Positions 1 through 12,427 of a DNA stretch of 64,000 nt are shown piece after piece. The position numbers were made by a program, and so were the translations under genes. Source of the stretch: Pseudoscleropodium purum. Taxonomy: Eukaryota > Streptophyta > Bryopsida > Hypnales > Brachytheciaceae. Numbering within the stretch: position 1 is the stretch's first letter; each line of letters starts with the position of its first letter. The notes beneath the pieces were generated by a model. The model worked only from the letters and a program-made list of their open reading frames with translations, was not told the origin of the DNA and ran no database searches. Location: contig OZ017797.1 of the NCBI GenBank assembly GCA_963969395.1, forward strand, positions 15,190,001 through 15,254,000, in the 5' to 3' direction.

Positions 1-1071
1 ACTAGCTAGTACTACACCTAGTTTTGTATCCATTTATTTTTTCAACATGTATTTAGACATATTTCATTTATTTTGAGTACCTTCCATGCAAAACCTTCAA
101 GATGACATTGGAAGTTCATCTAATGGATGTCCTTTGTCTTAGAAGTTAAAAAATATAAATCAAAGCTTTAAGAGATATCTTTAAAGTCCAACTCTAGTTT
201 TTGTTTTGCATTTTTTCTTTCACTTCTTATACAAAAGTGACTCAAACCATCAAATATTTTTAATTGACTATATATATAGAGAGTGACATCTTTGAATCTC
301 AAAATACAAATTATGCTAAAATATAATAAGATATACACTATTAGATGGAGATCACATATATTACAAGATGTTTAGGAAAATTGAATCACAAAAAAAGAAG
401 GTAATGTTGAGTATCTTCTTAATTTTAATGGACTTGAATATTGGCCATCGACATATATAGAATCCTATAAAGTCTAGAATATAATAAAATATGTAGAGAA
501 AGTAGTAATTTGTTAGAAGATTTTTACATTTATGATTTAAGAATGTGAAAATTTTTAATGCTTTATTGATGTTTTGATTAAATTGAAATATTATATTTAT
601 TTAATTACAAATACAATTAGTTGAATCTATTGCATTAGAAAATGGTAATATTTTGAAGTATTTTAAGGATATTCAATGTCTTTGAAAGGAATTATAAAAG
701 GCAATATTATTACAACATTTGAAAGTGAATATTTTTTCTTGCAATAAGCTATGTGAATTGAATATTATATAACTTGGATGTTATATAGTTTTAGTTTTAA
801 AAATAAAGTTTGTTTTATGAAAAATTGCAATTGAATGTAGATGTGTCAAATGTACTTTTGAAGGGCCCCTTATTCAATAGTGGGAGGGAAGAAGATTTAT
901 GTTGATATAAAAATATTTTTGGATGAAATAGATAAATATAATTAAATATTTAGGACAAAATGGAAATTGATTTGGATGGAAATTTATAAAAACTTATGTA
1001 AAATGTATTTAGAACAAATGACAAAAGAAAAAAAATTGGATGATTGAAGACATTTAGTTAAATTGACAACA
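1..1071. other. AT-rich intergenic DNA, no gene seen
   Basis: Very AT-rich sequence with no open frame of note, no splice-linked coding blocks and no recognised transposon ends up to the target duplication of the first hAT MITE at 1072. I see nothing functional here. Confidence 0.6.
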
Positions 1072-1079
1072 ACTATAGC

Positions 1080-1303
1080 CAGGGTTGATGAATCTCTACG
1101 TTCGCCCGAAAAAGGCGTCCGTAACCCAGACATACGTCCGCACGGACGCCAACGAACGCAGCATCCCTCCCGCCGTTAGAAGGTGGACGGGCGGGGCGGA
1201 CGGGGGCGGACAGGGCAGACGGCGTCCGCGAATGTCAGCAAACGCTATGGACATAGTGTCCGCGTCCAGACGTCCCGAACGTCCGACCGTCTTGTCAACC
1301 CTG
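1080..1303 (+). mobile_element. hAT-type MITE, copy 1
   Basis: A 224-bp GC-rich element in AT-rich surroundings. It begins CAGGGTTGATGAATCTC and ends GTCAACCCTG, giving short inverted termini of the hAT type. The flanking 8-mers ACTATAGC (1072-1079 and 1304-1311) are identical, the 8-bp target duplication expected for hAT. The interior is crowded with CGGAC/GTCCG motifs on both strands and has no coding capacity; frames open across it are by-products of its composition. It shares family with copies at 3083, 61357 and 61703, and is shorter than the 291-bp copies because part of the centre is missing. Confidence 0.88.
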
Positions 1304-1311
1304 ACTATAGC

Positions 1312-2782
1312 TTTCATCCACTTTTTTTCATTACATCTAATAGTTTCAAGTTTCCACCTTTTACTTTTCATCTTGTATTTTCTTTGCAATTTGTCATTAG
1401 CTCTTTTTCATCTATCATAGATGATTTCATACTTATACCAAACCACCTCATATCAAATACGTACTATTGAATAATTAATAAATAGTAATGAAGTAATCTT
1501 TTTGACGTAATCAAATTTCATTGTTGTAAATCACCATGAATTTTAAATATTATAACTACTACATCTTCCAATGTATTAATTCTACCATTTCAACTTGAAA
1601 TAGGTCCTTAAGATAGTGAAGTGGCCTTAATCTAATCAAAGTTTATCCACCAACAACTTTCTCGACCACACTTTTGCTTTGATGCATTGACAACAACAAG
1701 GATGATGAATTCTCAATGTAGGAAGATTTGTGAGTGTCACCAATTTTTTGCCTCATCATTGATTGCTATGATTTATAGAAATTTCTTGTTTTACACTTTG
1801 ACCTTAGGTACTAAATCTATTATCTAAACTTTTTGAGGCTCTACCTTGCCAAAATGCATCCTAAACTAAAGGCTTGTATGTTGCACATTCTAAGTCATAT
1901 TTTGTATTTGCAAATTGATGCTAGCCTACATTGGGCTACTTTTTGAATGGTGTATTTGATGTGCCTAAGGGAGATCAATTGAAACACTTGGAAGTCTCCA
2001 TTGCTCTCATTGACTAAGTTTGCTTCAAGTTCAATTTTTCATTGTTTGTGCATAATGAAATTATGGGACTTTTGTGTCGAACCATCTTCATCTCAAGTCC
2101 CATTGGCATGTACATAATTTACAATTTGCAATGTCTTCAATAAGAGTTGTAGAATATACACATTCTCAATTTGTGATGATGTTGGTAGAGCTCTTGACAT
2201 GGAGAACAATTATATTTAGTTTTGGCATGCTATTAGAGGATGGTGGAATAAGTGTAGTTTTGCATTTGCTTTTTCAAGTTGCAATTGCATTAAGGTGCGC
2301 AAATAAATATCTATGTACTACTGTTGTAGTTGCACTATGGTGTAAAATTAGTGTATAGCCTTTGAATCTACAATTACTTTTGGCTAGATATTAGTGACTA
2401 TTTTTTGAATTTGCAAACATTTGGGATAAAGGAACTAGTATCTAACTAGATATATTTTGGTATTTGAAGTGTTATAGTTGTTGTCTTATGATTGTTATAT
2501 ACAAGGTTTCAAAGTTTGATGTATGGTTTGTTGTTTGAAGATGGCATAAGACACACTCCTCCTATTTTGGTTGCATTCACCACTAGCAGATTGTATTATC
2601 TATATTTTTGAAAAACTCAAAAAAATTCCTAATTGTAAACCAATAGTTGTTGATACTACTCTAAATAGTTGTTTTTCACTTGCTTGTACTGGTTGGCTAT
2701 GTATTGACTTATAATCCTTTTGGTTTGTTTTCATTACTTAATCTAGACATTTGGAACTCCATCAAAGTTGCTTGTGGCGAAA
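1312..2782. other. AT-rich intergenic DNA, no gene seen
   Basis: About 1.5 kb without recognisable coding sequence. A 94-codon open frame at 2074-2358 has no familiar motif and no flanking exon-like blocks, so I do not call it. Confidence 0.5.
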
Positions 2783-2788
2783 TGTTGT

Positions 2789-3058
2789 CATTAGAAGAGT
2801 TTTGGGGGGTCCAGAAACTTGTTTCGGGCTTGTTCCCCCACAGTTGTTCCCTGCAGTAAGGGGAATGGCCCACTATCAAAATTTTCTTTTTCATAATAAA
2901 AAAAAATTTAGTCTCCAAATGCAAAAAAATAAAAAAATAAAAAGTTTAGTGACATGGCAAGGTCTCGGCCACGTCAAACCGCTACGCCATACCTATTCCC
3001 TGCGTTCATAAGCTATGATAACTCGTAGGCATTTGGAAGCCCCCAAAATCTTCTAATG
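2789..3058. mobile_element. Unclassified MITE with 6-bp target duplication
   Basis: A 270-bp element. The left end CATTAGAAGAGTTTTGGGGG is the near-exact reverse complement of the right end, which reads CCCCCAAAATCTTCTAATG. TGTTGT lies directly outside each end (2783-2788 and 3059-3064). The internal part around 2950-3010 (GACATGGCAAGG, a CCACGT block, a TTCCCTG block) resembles parts of 18220-18300 and 20040-20110, suggesting a dispersed family. No coding capacity. Confidence 0.7.
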
Positions 3059-3082
3059 TGTTGTCCAAGAGTTGTAAAGGGG

Positions 3083-3373
3083 CAGGGTTGACGAATCTCT
3101 ACGTCCGCCCGAAAAAGGCGTCCGTAACCCGGATGTTCGTCCTCACGGACACGAGCGGACGCAGCGTCCCTCCCGCTGTCGGAAGGCGGACGAACGGGGC
3201 GGACGCCCAGATCATGCGGACTAGATTAGTCCACGTGTCGATCGGACAGTCATACCGGGGCGGACGGGTATCGAGGCGAACGAAGCGGACGGCGTCCGCA
3301 AATGTCAGCGGACGCTGCGAACACAATGTCCGCGTCCGGACGTCCCGGACGTCCGACCGTCCTGTCAACCTTG
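3083..3373 (+). mobile_element. hAT-type MITE, copy 2
   Basis: A 291-bp full-length copy of the GC-rich hAT MITE. It begins CAGGGTTGACGAATCTC and ends GTCAACCTTG, with one change in the right terminus. TAAAGGGG is repeated exactly at 3075-3082 and 3374-3381. Many CGGACG/CGTCCG motifs are present. Open frames spanning it are not genes. Confidence 0.9.
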
Positions 3374-3381
3374 TAAAGGGG

Positions 3382-4064
3382 TGTTCACTTTTTTGCTATT
3401 ATATCTCTTTTATTATGCCACATTTATTTTGGTTCTATCTTCTACTTTAATGTATTTTGGGGGGTCTTAAATGTATATCAAGGAATGCTTGTTGAAATTT
3501 TTAGTAGGTAATGGAGGATATAGAGAATTCAATGTTTTATTGGAGTAGAAGCGTTCAATTCCCACTACAAAATATATAAAAGTAGATAATTTTCTAATTC
3601 AAAGGTCCCAAAATAAAAGATCTTGGAGTGATATTTTCTCCATTGAATATGCCTTTTAAGTACACGTTTATACATTTTTCTTAAATAGATGACCCCTTGC
3701 ACATAACATACTTCGATCTTGCCCAAATGCACTCTAATGTTTCTACTACAAAGTGTTCACAAGTAATTACATATAGGACCCAATATAAATATATTTCTAA
3801 TTTATGCGAATCCAAATAAAAAATAATTAGAGGTATGCTTAGTTTATTCCTCACAACATTGCACCCAAATTGAAACTATTGTATTTGAAGTCAATTTTGT
3901 TTCTTAAAGCCCCATTCATGTGGTGATATGAATTTAAAGGTTTTAGGAGAAAAAAAAAAAAGAATTTTAAAATCTTCTTTTTGTTCACACTTTTTCAAGG
4001 ACAATTTTGAGATATATATTACAGAAAAAAGTTAATATTAATTTATCTTTTAAATTAAAGTCTT
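3382..4064. other. AT-rich intergenic DNA, no gene seen
   Basis: No coding blocks or transposon ends were recognised between the hAT MITE and the next TTAA-flanked element. Confidence 0.5.
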
Positions 4065-4068
4065 TTAA

Positions 4069-5150
4069 CCCCTAAAGTCTGAAGGCCATTTTTTAGCCAG
4101 AAGCCATTGAAAACTATCATTTTGTTGCGTTCACCCAAAAACCTAGAAAAAAAAAAATTCTTTCAAAAATGTGACTATAAGATGTTGTACTTAACTTGAC
4201 AAAGATAATGTGGTAAAAATTTCATCAAGTTTGACTGTACAAATTGGAAGATACTTGCATTCAAAGTTTGGGGAAAAGTATTTTTAGGGACTGCCCTAAA
4301 ATTTCAAATGACTTTGACTACCATTGGTGGAATTTTTTTGCTCTATAGACATTGAGTTTTAAAATTTACCATATTCTACATCATATTAGAAATATGTCCA
4401 TTAATTTTCAAATGATTAAGAGATTTACAACACTCCCAAAAAAATCCTACAATGTGACAATGTTGTGAAAAAGGACAATACAAACCTATGTTTTGCTATG
4501 AGATTTTCTATCCCATTTTTAAAAATCTCACAAATCCAATGGTAAATTGAAAGATGAAATCATTCTTAACAATATAAAAAAAATTGGAAAAAACAATATT
4601 CCTTAAAGTCTATGTAATTTCAAAAGCCTATGATATTTAGTAAATGGAAAATGTCACTGGGCAATTGGAAAAACGAGTCCATTTTGTTTTCTATGAAATC
4701 CAACATATTCCCATTTGCATTCCCGATGCAGTTTTGGACATTGGGAACACCAAAGTTCCCCACCTTCATAAAAAGTCCTTCATCTATTTAATTCAATTGG
4801 CACATGTGATGTTTGACTATAAATTTCAAAATATCATGTATGACCTTGCATGGCCTCCACAGTCTTCACATGTTGCCTACTTCCACAGTTGGGTTTGCTC
4901 TGGAAATCCTACCCTCTTCCAAAGTTAAGGAAAAAATACCTGATCAGCTTGCCCTTTGAGTTTGGTTTCACCAAAAAAAACCTATAACTTCTTCATCCAA
5001 CATTAGATTCAAATCAAAATGATATATCTTCAAACCTCTTGGAAAATTACATGTCTTGAAAAAGTTGCAAAAAATCCTAGTATAAATTGCACTCTAGGAA
5101 CTTACCCAAACTTCTAATTGTCCCCCAATGGGACAATGGGACTTTAGGGG
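4069..5150. mobile_element. piggyBac-like non-autonomous element, copy 1
   Basis: A 1,082-bp AT-rich element. It starts CCCCTAAAGTC and ends GACTTTAGGGG, a perfect 11-bp inverted terminal match, and TTAA lies immediately outside both ends (4065-4068 and 5151-5154). TTAA target duplications and ends beginning CCC are hallmarks of piggyBac. The internal landmarks (AAGGCCATTTTT near the left end, GGGACAATGGG near the right end) recur in the copies at 36314, 45804 and 48113. No transposase is present, so assignment rests on the termini only. Confidence 0.72.
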
Positions 5151-5154
5151 TTAA

Positions 5155-6388
5155 ATCAGTTGGAAAATTCCCAAATTCTAATTTAAAATGAACACAATGA
5201 ACCATTCTTGATTAGTTATAGATAAACTACAAAAGACTTGTTGTACCCATTTGCTTGTACTTTAGCAATTTTTAGTAATAGTTCATTGTGCCTTTCAACC
5301 AAATACCATTGATTCTAAAATCTTAGAGTCTTCAAATTTGAAAATTATTGATACCATCTCTTGTATTTATACATCTCCCCTTTTAGGTTACAATTAACTC
5401 AACCCACCCTCTCTATGAAAATTGAGAGTGTTGATATCGTAAACAAGAAATTTCCCCTTTCGAATGTCATTGATGTTGAAAAATAAATTAAATGGATACA
5501 GATATGCCGGAATATGGCAGGATACAGATATAAAAGAATATATATACTATAAGATATATACATACATAAAAGACAAAGACAAATACAAAACACAATTAGG
5601 GATATGGAATATGGATGTATATATGGAATATGCTCATATCCATATGAAATACAAATATGAAATACATAGGAAAATCTCACTAATATATCCCATATTGATT
5701 GATGGCAAGACTAATCTTGAAAATACAAAATAATTGTGGGGTAAGGGGTACTTACTAATTAATAATATGAATTAACTAATTCACTTTTGGAGGGTGTAGT
5801 ATAATAAATAATCATTTGAAACTAATTAAATTGTCCTTTATGAGTGACTATCCACTCAAAAAACAACACACATTATTTATTACAATTAGTAGAAATCAAA
5901 CTTCCAGAGACATTAGACCTAAGCTATTGTTAGAATATTGCACTTTCTCATCTTTCATTTCAAAAAACCCATTATCTACCACTATATAGAAGTGATTGAA
6001 TTTGTTATGAAATGCTCCAACTCCATATTGTTTGAAACTATAGACTTGTCTACTCCATATGTCAAGATTTCTTGTTCTTGAATCTAGGTCTTGATTTGAA
6101 GTTAATCTAATGGCCGATTCCATTGTCTTTTTTATTTTGGATCTTCACATCAAGATATTTAGGTAGGTAGTAATAATAAATTCTTAGCTCTCCTGCTTAT
6201 TGGTACTCATTTTGCATTGGTGTTAAATTGGTGTTAAATTGGTGTCCATTGAGGTGTCTAATTTAGACACAACAATTGTTTGTAGATGAATTTTTTTCCT
6301 TTTTATTTGTATTTTGAACTTGTTTTTTTGTTGGATGACTTTCTATTGAGGAGTTTGTAATAAGTTGGTTTAGGCCAAACAAGTGGGT
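5155..6388. other. AT-rich intergenic DNA with degenerate GGATAY-like repeats
   Basis: No gene is recognised. Positions 5490-5680 are rich in degenerate short repeats of the GGATACAGATAT and GGAATATGGATAT kind, which create open frames on both strands (about 90 codons each) of strongly biased Ile/Tyr composition. I regard these frames as artefacts of the repeat. Confidence 0.5.
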
Positions 6389-6392
6389 TTAA

Positions 6393-7008
6393 CCCCTAAA
6401 TGATTATGACTATGTTTTCACCAAAACCATTGTCAAACTGACATTTCTAGTACAAGTATTAAGTTTTAGAAAAAAAACCATTTTTGGACACATGTAACCA
6501 TAGGTTATTATACTATGCTAGTTTGAAAAGATGTGCTAAGAATTTCAGAAATTTTCATGATGTAGATTGCAAGATATTAGCATTTGAAGTGACAAATATC
6601 CTTTTTTTGGCCCTCCAAAAAACTAGCCAGTTGTACTTTATAAGGTCTTAGAGTAGAGATTCAATAACTCCTCATAACTTTTGACTCATTGATCAAAATA
6701 GAATGATACAAAGCTTTCCAAGTATATATAAATCTAGAGAGCCAATTTCAAAATTTTATTTTCTTAAAAAAGTGATTTTTTAAGAAGATTTTTTTGTTGC
6801 TCGGATTGCTTGTTGAGTAATGAAAAGTACATATCATACAATAACTTTTTAACCATGTAGTCAAAAATTATGAAAATTATTGGGCCTTAAAGCTACTCTT
6901 TGAACACATGGCATATTAAAATTAAAACAAAACAAAACAAAAAAACTCCATTTGTAGTGAGCTCTCCAAATTGCTATGTTGCCAAAAAACAGAATTTAGG
7001 CATTTAGG
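6393..7008. mobile_element. piggyBac-like non-autonomous element, copy 2 (short, decayed right end)
   Basis: The left end is TTAA followed by CCCCTAAATGATTATGAC. The right end is decayed (TTTAGG followed by TTTAAG). The left subterminal sequence (GACTATGTTTTCACCAAAA) is shared with the copy at 16468, so both belong to one subfamily. Confidence 0.55.
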
Positions 7009-8700
7009 TTTAAGAGTTGTTTTGAATCATATATATGACAAGTTAGATGGATGTGAATTTTCATATTGAATTATAAAACTTGGTGGTTAGAAATAAAAAT
7101 AAACAATGGAAAAAAATAAACATTGGCAAAAAAGAAGAAATAGGTAGGGACAAACAAATGGTTGTGGTTTTGGATTCCCTCACTTTCTAAATGACTCCTA
7201 ATTAAAATCCAACTCTCTATTTTAGAATGATGACGCAAGATGCTAAACCCATCCTTCAAATTGAGCCTTGTTGGGTGAATTTTGTGTTGTAAAAGGCAAT
7301 TTTTAAAAACAAACTATTTTGTGTCGTTTTAATTCTATATTTTTCACCCTTAATAGCTAATTTGGGACCTTTGATTACAAATATGAATTCCAAATTTGCA
7401 AATTTTATCATGTGTGGCAAATAAAAAATTCATTTATTTTCCTAAGGGATAAATTCAACTTAGAAGGCCCACTTCAAAGGGCAGGTTTAGCATCCTACAA
7501 GTATGACCAACTTGATGAAGTGGTTCAGTAATAAGACCTTGGTCTTGTCTGAGACTAATGAGGGAACTCTGGCTTAATCTAAGTGTTAGTCTCCAGCAAC
7601 CGCAAGTTCACTAGTACATTGCCCTAATCCATAATATTCCCAAGCCTTTAATCCATCAAAAATCACTCAAAACTACCATTTCTCCTGCAAAGAGCAACAA
7701 AATTTAATTGTTTTTTTGCATACCTAACCATAGGATCTTGCACTTGAATAGTGTAAAAAAAACTTTGACTACATAGGTTGCAAGATATTTGCATTCAAGG
7801 TGAAGAAAACAATTTTTTTCACTTTGCTTGACTAGATTTTTTGACTGTGAATCTTCTCAACTTAAAATTTTTGTACTACTGATTTTGAATTTTAAAGAAT
7901 TGAGTTGAGAATCTTGAAATTTTCTTAAAAAATATATTCAATTTTCACTCATTAAAAAATTATCAAAAAGATGTAGGTTTAAGATTGAAGGAAAAACTAA
8001 TCTATTGATAGTTCTAAGATGGAATAGAAACACACTAATTCTAGTGATGAAATTGTTTTAGCACGAGATCTTAACCTTATGAAACAATAAGCCATTGTCT
8101 ATAATGTTCGGATCATTAATCTATATGGAATGAATCAAAGCTTCCCATGTAGATAAAAAAAAATACAATACATAAGAAACAAATTTTTTTTAAGTTTTAT
8201 TTAAAGTTTTTGTGAATTTTTTTTCCTACCCCTTGAACTAAAATCTAGGTTTATTGTGCCACCAATTTTGCTCATGGACACCTATTGAAATAAAAATAAA
8301 GATAAAATTCTTAGAAAGTTGATGTATTTTTCTATCTTCACAAAAAGTTTCAAAAAATTATATTGAATATTGAGACAATAAGAACCTGCCTAAAATCCAT
8401 TTTGTTCCCAAAGGAACAATAAGACTTTTCGGATTAAACAATGCACAAGAACACATACGATATGCCTCCAAAATGTACAAAATAAGTACTCCATAGTACC
8501 ACATATGCAAGAAGAAAAAAACAAAAAAACAAAAAACAAAACTTTCATAAGTAATTGTTCCATTGTACCAAGTGAGAAGAGGGCACATATCAACTTTCTC
8601 GGGACCATAAATTTACATGCAGGTCCAAAGACATTTTGGGATGAAACCTTCCAAACCATCATTAGTTTTGGATAAGAATGCAACGGTATCGTTCAAGAGA
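7009..8700. other. AT-rich intergenic DNA with a further decayed copy of the TTAA family
   Basis: Positions about 7640-8435 match the internal sequence of the TTAA/CCCCTAAA family (ATCACTCAAAACTACCATTTCT, then CATAGGATCTTGCACTT; near the right side GGAACAATAAGACTTTTCGG), but both termini are degraded. No gene is recognised. Two 76-97 codon minus-strand frames at 8358-8683 are hydrophobic low-complexity products of T-rich sequence. Confidence 0.5.
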
Positions 8701-8881
8701 TGAAAAACATCGAGAAACAACGATAAACATCCTTCCGGATGCTTGGCTGGCCCTGGGGAATGCGTGCCGGATCGCGTCACTAGTACTGCTCGATGGCACT
8801 CCCATCGCCTGCTTTTGCCGAAGCTGAACTTTCCACAATCTATCGAAGAGCTGTGCGCTCAGCAAGAGCGTGGAGTTTTAA

Positions 8882-8900
8882 AGGGTTTTAGGGTTTTAGT
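8882..8900 (+). promoter_or_regulatory. telo-box repeats in the SKIP16-like 5' leader
   Basis: Two tandem AGGGTTTT units lie just upstream of the start codon at 8928. Telo-box-like AGGGTTT motifs are common in plant 5' leaders of broadly expressed genes. A regulatory role here is inference. Confidence 0.45.
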
Positions 8901-8927
8901 TTCTCTTGTTTTGGTCGGGGAAGCACA

Positions 8928-11700
8928 ATGGAGCAGCTGCCAAGCGCGCTGCTCCATGTGATTCTGGCCAAGGTCTCCGCGGCCGATTCGGCCCGAGCGG
9001 CGTGCGTGGCGCGGTCCTGGAAGCAAGTGATGGACCAAGACACGCTGTGGGAGCCTCACTGCCGCTCCGACTTCCCCATCACCCGCCAGCTTGACCCATT
9101 CGATCGCCCTTGCAGCACTTGGAAAGTGAGTGCCTCGACATTTTGGTCTTCTTTTAGGGCTATCGGGGTTACAATCTCAATCGTGAAATCAAATTCCTGT
9201 GCAAATTCGTTTGATTTTCTCACTCGGCAGCTTGATCCGTTAGATAGTCTTGCAGCGCTTGGAATGTGGGGGACACTGTTTGTTTCGCCGCTTTTAGGGC
9301 TACGTCGGCTACAATCCCGATCATGCAATCGAATTTCTGTGCAAATTTAATGTCGGGGTCACAGCTTAGGGTTTGTGTGCACAAGAGTTGTTGAGGTTCT
9401 TAGGATTGTTGATTTCAGATGTACTTTATAGCAATTTGTGTGAGGTTGATTTGTGATCGCTTTGACTGCACATTCGAGTGTATGTTTCAGTTGAGAATAC
9501 TGTTTTTGTGCTGGATTCTCTGCGCAAGGAGAGCATATTTTGATTTATAGACTCAGCTCATCTCAATTGTATAGATAGTAGGTCGGACGCACACAGAATT
9601 TTACAATTGACTCCACGCATATTTCAAATGATTGAGGAATTCCTGAATGCTTGCTGTAATTTTGTGATGTGTCAGAAAACATATCAATTATGGAAGTCAT
9701 CACACTTAGTTCAACGGAGCAATCTTTGCTGGAATGCATTGCGGACTTGGGTGGCTGATAATTTTAAAGAACTAGCCAGTTCATTAGCTCCAGGTATTTA
9801 CATATTTCTACCCAGGTTCAGTATACAAGTGGTTACAATCATCATCTTGTGGGGAATTTGCTCACTTAGTTTTTAAAGCTTGAAATCTTACAAGGAACTC
9901 GTAATTTATTCCACCTAAGTGTTCTACAATTGCCAAGGTTTTCATTTATATTTGCAAACATTTGTGCAGTTGTTTATTACATTTAAAAAAAAAATTATGC
10001 TGAACCAGGTGCAACGCTGGAGGAGCTTGATGAGGCAGAATCAGCTCTAAAGTGCCGCTTCCCTCCTGCTGTCCGCTTGTTGTTCCGTCTTTGTAATGGC
10101 CAAAGAATACCTGAGGATGAGAAGGACGTGGATGATGACCATCATGGGGAATCGCATTATGTTGGTCTAATTGGAGGCTACAATTTTTCATACCACTTTG
10201 TTAACGTTCATCTCTTATCTTTACGACAGGTAATCTCTTCTTGACTTTCTTTGATCCATTCATAATGAACAGTATGGGAATTTTTTTCGGTGAGGTCCGA
10301 ATACTGTGATGACTAACAATCATTCTGCATGTTTGTAGGTGGTGAACTTGACCAATCGCATCTTGCCTCCGTCGATGCGAAATAGACGTATCATAATCGC
10401 TGCCTCAAGTAACTTGAACAAGTTTTTCTTTTTGGACTGTGAGGATGGGAATGTGTACGTCGGCACTCGAAACTTGCTTGTAGATGGAGAAATGATGATC
10501 TGTGTTCCGGAGCAACCGAGCACCTCCGAGGATGAGTCAAAAGATGGAATGCTTCGATGGCTTGAGAACTACGCTCATTGTTTGCAATCCGGAATTTTCC
10601 ACGTTCGCACAGAGGAAGGCAGTCGGAGCATTAGCCTCTATCCTAACACGGAGCCTTTTTGCACGACCGCTGTTACTCGTGGTGTTCAGGTTTGCTGAAT
10701 TCTAACCACTCCCAGAGCTATAGTTTATCAATTCAGTGTACAATGATGTGCCATGTAGAGCGACTCACTAGTGTTAAACTTCTAATTCGCACTTATGAAA
10801 TGATGTTCTTCCTAATTTTATTTTGCTCATTTTATGTTTCACCTCGTGAAGTATTTCTTTATAGCACTGGGTAAGGTCCACAGTTGGGCCCACCGGTCGT
10901 GTTGCATCGTTATGACTTGCTGTAGTTGCTCTTGATATTGTTGATCACCTTGTAATAATGCGGTGATTAGAGCTACTGTTTTTCGAAATATCTACACATT
11001 GATCGCTTATAACCCAGGCAGGAGCTAGCTTAGTCATATAAAGTTTAGATGATGTTATTTGCACAGGTTCGCTGCTCAGGAGTCTTTGTGCCAGAACTGT
11101 CACGAGTGGAAGAACTGGATGACAGCTTCTGGTTCTCTTATTCAGTTCGGATGCGTCTGCTGAAACCCGGACCTGGCCAGATCGATGGACTCAGTACCTG
11201 CCAGCTTTCGGACAGGCACTGGGTTATTCGTGCCAATGCCAACGTTATAGCAGAAGTACGGGGAAGGGCAGTTATTGGAACGGTAAGTCTCTTTCACGTT
11301 TTCGATTCGAAGTTTCTAAATTTTGAGAAGCATTTTTGGAGATCTTTTCTATATAATGATGAAGCTAATTATTGAATCTGTGAGTGTTTCAGCATCCCTT
11401 GCTGAGGGAAGGATGTGAGGAGTTTGTATATGAAAGCTGCACTGGTCTCAGTACTAAGATGGGCTCACTTGACGGGGATTTCACATTTGTTCCTGGAAGG
11501 TGTGTAATTTATCTCATCCTACTCATATCATGTCCTTGGTTAACACCTCCGTTTTAGGTGTCTTTGTTTTCTCTATTGTAAGGCGCAAGAATCTAGTCAA
11601 GCAATGTTATGCTGTTCGCAGGATGAGTGGGCCGAAAGGAGATCCTTTTCAAGCAGTCGTGGCCAGATTTCCTTTGGAGGTGCCTCAATACATATACTGA
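8928..11700 (+). CDS. SKIP16: F-box protein SKIP16-like (F-box + SMI1/KNR4 + ApaG)
   Basis: This is probably a substrate receptor of an SCF ubiquitin ligase. Seven exons with GT-AG introns join in phase: 8928-9125, 9676-9793, 10009-10229, 10339-10689, 11067-11282, 11393-11499 and 11622-11700, giving 429 residues, close to Arabidopsis SKIP16. Residues about 1-60 are the F-box (LPSALLHVILAKVSA, then CVARSWKQ). Residues about 105-250 are an SMI1/KNR4-like domain (PPAVRLLFRLCNGQ). Residues about 315-429 are the ApaG/DUF525 domain (FSYSVRMRLL, TCQLSDRHWVIR, YESCTGLST, GDFTFVPG). The ATG at 8928 is the first in frame and starts directly at the F-box. Oddity: the exon 1/intron 1 boundary is tandemly duplicated (9079-9350). 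The gene looks intact. The substrate is unknown. Confidence 0.93.
9079..9350 (+). repeat. 141-bp tandem duplication across exon 1/intron 1 of the SKIP16-like gene
   Basis: Unit 1 (9079-9219) and unit 2 (9220 to about 9350) align along their length: CAGCTTGACCCATTCGAT versus CAGCTTGATCCGTTAGAT, then CTTGCAGCACTTGGAA versus CTTGCAGCGCTTGGAA, then CTTTTAGGGCTA in both, then CTGTGCAAATT in both. Unit 1 holds the working donor (GGAAA|GTGAGT); the corresponding site in unit 2 reads GGAAT|GTGGGG. Confidence 0.85.
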
Positions 11701-12382
11701 TAATCTTTAATGTGTACACTAAGTTCTGTTTCACTGAGGGATTTTCCCAATAGGTGACACTATGTATGAATATCCAACCAAGTGATGTGTTCACATTTAG
11801 TGTGGGCAACATGAGTAAGTGTAAACATTTAGCGTAATTGGTTGGTATTTAATGTTACAAACCCTGAAACAACAAAAGTGTAGTGGATGTTCTGGATGTT
11901 GTAAATACATGTGACTATGTGTACCTAAGATGACTATGGTTTTTCATAACAATGTTTGTCATGGCATAATATATTTGGACTTTTTTTCCCTTTTTCTGCT
12001 GTTTCTCCTTGGTACATTGCTTCCTTGAAGATCATGGACTTCACCCCCTTACGGATAGAGGCATTCGTGGAGAGACTGCAGTTTGGGGACTAAACATGGT
12101 GCCTCAATAGTTTGAGATTAATCCTAAAAGGACTTGGCCCCCATGACTAAAGTAGTCACCAAAATTCTCCTATTATTGGACTAATAGGTGCACATCCATA
12201 TCATTGTATCAATATATACCATATGTGAGGGATTGCGAAAAGACTATATTTTATGAGGGAATCTTTGGATGTTCTTAATATTTGGAGGGTAGGTGGGTTG
12301 ACCCTTTTGAGGGGATATTGAAGGGTGTTTCTTTTGAGGTGATAGTAAGTCATTTGCTAAAATTCAAGAAAACCATTAAAAA

Positions 12383-12427
<45 letters not shown>

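Noticed and set aside
1085..1470. Open frames of 95-111 codons across the hAT MITE
   Set aside because: They follow from the GC-rich repeat motif content, run through the element ends and recur in the other MITE copies; no protein family resemblance.
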